From Bacillota bacterium (GTDB lineage: Bacteria; Bacillota; Clostridia; Peptostreptococcales; Acidaminobacteraceae), in NCBI GenBank assembly GCA_020161295.1, contig JAIUOA010000004.1:62001-126000 (forward strand): a stretch of DNA of 64,000 bases, in the 5' to 3' direction. How positions within the stretch are numbered: the stretch's first letter is position 1; each line of letters opens with the position of its first letter. Of the stretch, positions 62,253-64,000 are shown piece after piece. The notes under the pieces are model-generated. The model saw nothing but the letters and a program-made list of their open reading frames with translations, was not told the origin of the DNA and did no database searches. The position numbers and the translations under genes were made by a program.

Positions 62253-62627
62253 ATGGTGAGAGTAAAAGTGATTGGAAGTTGTCCTGTTTGCGCGTCGAAA
62301 TTGAAAGTCGTCAGGCTGGAATGTGAGAACTGTCATACGGGTATTGACGGTAAATTTGAACTTGATAAATTTTCATATCTATCAGATGACCAGAAAGAGT
62401 TTGTGGAAATATTCATTAAGAATCGTGGCAATATAAAAGACATTGAAAAGGAATTGGGGATTTCGTATCCAACCGTAAGAAGAAATTTGGATCAGGTAAT
62501 CGAGGCATTAGGCTATAGTGTCAAACCCACTGAGGAAGAACAGTCAAAGAAAGAGATTCTCGAGAAATTGAGTTTAGGTGAAATATCCTCGGAGGAAGCA
62601 CTGAAAAAACTGAAAGGATTAATTTAA
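62253..62627 (+). CDS. DUF2089-family zinc-ribbon helix-turn-helix protein
   Basis: A 124-residue protein. The zinc ribbon is CPVCASKL and CENCHTG; then a helix-turn-helix-like region (FIKNRGNIKDIEKELGISYPTVRRNLDQVIEALGY); then a short C-terminal helical SHOCT-like tail (EILEKLSLGEISSEEALKKLKGLI). It looks like a small DNA-binding regulator. It heads an operon with a SHOCT-like protein and a DUF4097/YvlB-like protein, the usual context of the family. The start is set by AAAGGAGG. Confidence 0.85.
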   Translation: MVRVKVIGSCPVCASKLKVVRLECENCHTGIDGKFELDKFSYLSDDQKEFVEIFIKNRGNIKDIEKELGISYPTVRRNLDQVIEALGYSVKPTEEEQSKKEILEKLSLGEISSEEALKKLKGLI

Positions 62628-62648
62628 TCCTTATGCATGGAGGTCGAC

Positions 62649-63008
62649 ATGAACGAAGATGTGATGAAAATACTGAAAATGGTCGAGGCCGGTACGATCA
62701 CAGCGGAAGACGGAATGAAGCTGATCGAGGCAGTAAGCACGGATCGTAAAAAAACATCGGGTAAAATCAAGTACGTGCGTTTAGAGGTCCATGAGAACAC
62801 GGGAGGAAAACCAGTAGAAATCAAGCTTCCTGTGGGCATTCTTAAAGCAGGTTTAAAGATCGGTGAAAAGTTCTCTCCTGGGCTTCAGGAAACATTAAAG
62901 GAAACAGAATACGAGCAGATCCTAAGTGCCATCAATGAAGGTGCTTCGGGCGAGGTGATTACTGTAAATGCCCAGGATGGGCATCGCGTTATTATAACAT
63001 TAGAGTAG
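62649..63008 (+). CDS. Small YvlB-N/SHOCT-like domain protein
   Basis: A 119-residue protein. Residues 1-30 (VMKILKMVEAGTITAEDGMKLIEAV) are a helical SHOCT/YvlB N-terminal-like motif shared with both neighbours. The rest (KIKYVRLEVHENTGGKPVEIKLPVGILKAG) is a small beta domain with no known activity. The ATG at 62649 is used because the upstream ATG overlaps the GGAGG site. It probably works with the two flanking gene products. Confidence 0.75.
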   Translation: MNEDVMKILKMVEAGTITAEDGMKLIEAVSTDRKKTSGKIKYVRLEVHENTGGKPVEIKLPVGILKAGLKIGEKFSPGLQETLKETEYEQILSAINEGASGEVITVNAQDGHRVIITLE

Positions 63009-63016
63009 GTGATGAG

Positions 63017-63997
63017 ATGAGCGATAAACTGGAAATATTAAAAATGATTGAAAGTGGAAAGATTACGGTAGATGAAGGCCTTCAAATGATCGAAGCACTA
63101 GAGCAAACGGAGAAATTGGAGAGCGAAGCCAGAGAAGAGCGTTACGAGAAAAAAACGCCTGATAATGAAGCCATCACTAAAGAAATCTATGGACCGAGTG
63201 GAAAAGTGGTGACGAAGAATCTAGATGTCGCCCTCACGACGTGTCGGTTAAATATCGAAAGATCCAATGTAGAGGAAGTAACAGTTGAACTCTTTGATGA
63301 TAAGACGAGAGAATATGTAGAGAAGCCTGAATGGCTTCAGCTTTCAGAAGTCGGTGATTTGATTACGATTAAGGAAAGTCGTGTGACGAATTTTTCCGAT
63401 ATCTTTGACTTTTTCAAAAGTGGCATGCAGGGACTTTCTCAGTTATTCATCAACGTGAAGCTCCCCATGGAGGTGGTCATCGATAAAGGCAAGTTCGGCA
63501 ATGTGTCGGGAAACCTATCATTGATCGGCATTAATGCCCTCGATTTGGATTTGAGATCCGTCAGTGGTAAAGTGGTGGCAGCTGATGTAAAAGCCAGAGT
63601 CCTTCAAATGAAATCCACATCGGGCAACGTTTCTGCCGATAACATCAAAGCAGCAAACGGTGTGCTGAAAAGCACCTCGGGCAAAGTGAAATTCTCTGGG
63701 GAAATAGCAGAGCTCGAATGCAAAACCATTTCGGGAAATATCGAAATATCAACGGGAGAAAAGCTAAGTATTCTCGCCGCAAACGCGGTATCGGGGAAGG
63801 TTGCCATCTACTTAAGTACGCCAGAACAATACAACCTTCAACTTAGTTCGGTTTCTGGTGGGATTGATACAAGTGGGTTTGCAGTAGTAGACAAATCCAC
63901 TTCAGGAAAACGAAGTGTTTCTGTCACTAACCGATCAGAGTCAAAATCGATCACCGCATCGACGATTTCAGGGAAAATACTCATCGACAAAATTTAA
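63017..63997 (+). CDS. DUF4097/YvlB-like beta-helix protein
   Basis: A 326-residue protein. It begins with the same helical motif as its neighbours (LEILKMIESGKITVDEGLQMIEAL). From about 140 it is a repetitive beta structure with recurring S(V/T)SG(K/N) turns (SVSGKVVA, STSGNVSA, STSGKVKF, TISGNIEI, AVSGKVAI), the DUF4097 adhesin-like beta-helix. No signal peptide or membrane helix is seen, so it is likely cytoplasmic or membrane-associated. The gene is complete, ending three bases before the window edge. Confidence 0.82.
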   Translation: MSDKLEILKMIESGKITVDEGLQMIEALEQTEKLESEAREERYEKKTPDNEAITKEIYGPSGKVVTKNLDVALTTCRLNIERSNVEEVTVELFDDKTREYVEKPEWLQLSEVGDLITIKESRVTNFSDIFDFFKSGMQGLSQLFINVKLPMEVVIDKGKFGNVSGNLSLIGINALDLDLRSVSGKVVAADVKARVLQMKSTSGNVSADNIKAANGVLKSTSGKVKFSGEIAELECKTISGNIEISTGEKLSILAANAVSGKVAIYLSTPEQYNLQLSSVSGGIDTSGFAVVDKSTSGKRSVSVTNRSESKSITASTISGKILIDKI

Positions 63998-64000
63998 TTG

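Overview
The window reads as chromosomal DNA of a low-to-moderate GC Firmicute, most likely a strictly anaerobic clostridial lineage. The evidence is a SigI/RsgI pair, RecU, a T-box leader, FabK as the enoyl-ACP reductase, AAGGAGG-type ribosome binding sites with occasional TTG starts, and an O2-defence set built on rubredoxin, rubrerythrin, superoxide reductase and NADH:rubredoxin reductase. I cannot name the genus. I see no rRNA, tRNA, CRISPR array, transposase or phage genes. Gene density is high, with many overlapping operons.

Layout. 0-2 kb: sigI-rsgI. 2-2.4 kb: a short 99-bp repeat array. 2.4-6.5 kb (minus): a complete arginine-to-spermidine operon, speD-speA-speE-speB. 6.8-9 kb (minus): a Zn/Cd P1B-ATPase behind an ArsR/SmtB-like operator. 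9-12.3 kb: a U32 protein and a class III aminotransferase. 12.3-18 kb: ubiD-ubiA-ubiX fused into one operon with a NitT/TauT-type ABC transporter, and its binding lipoprotein divergent. 18-25.6 kb (minus): a MarR regulator, proB-proA and the fatty-acid operon acpP-fabK-fabD-fabG-fabF-fabZ.

25.8-34.4 kb (plus): an envelope-stress-like module of an SPFH zinc-ribbon protein, a YdjG-like zinc-ribbon membrane protein, a NarL/LiaR-type two-component system, a lipoprotein and an ABC-2 exporter with two permeases. 34.4-36.4 kb: arsR-acr3-arsC. 36.4-39 kb: yjbQ, an MFS transporter and a LysR regulator. 39.1-41 kb: a cysteine-specific T-box in front of cysK-cysE. 41-43.2 kb: a ferredoxin-like protein, a PhzF-family protein and recU.

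43.5-47.1 kb is the most striking part. A HesB/IscA-like gene is interrupted by an in-frame UGA followed by a convincing bacterial SECIS hairpin, so it is a selenoprotein. A glutaredoxin-like protein, a four-domain CoA-disulfide-reductase/rhodanese/TusA/DsrE fusion and a CsoR-family repressor follow. Together with the cysteine genes and a LysR protein resembling the selenium-associated subgroup, 38-47 kb looks like a sulfur/selenium trafficking region.

47.2-55.2 kb: a lipoprotein hydrolase, nroR, then rubredoxin-perR-dfx-ferritin-rubrerythrin behind a promoter carrying a perfect PerR-type palindrome, then pcp, rnhA and a RocB-like M20 peptidase. 55.3-60.5 kb (minus): tandem oligoendopeptidase F genes and a diguanylate cyclase. 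60.6-64 kb: NfeD, a stomatin-like protein, and a DUF2089/YvlB-like group. Two clusters of DnaA-box-like 9-mers sit in intergenic DNA at 43.3 and 55.3 kb.
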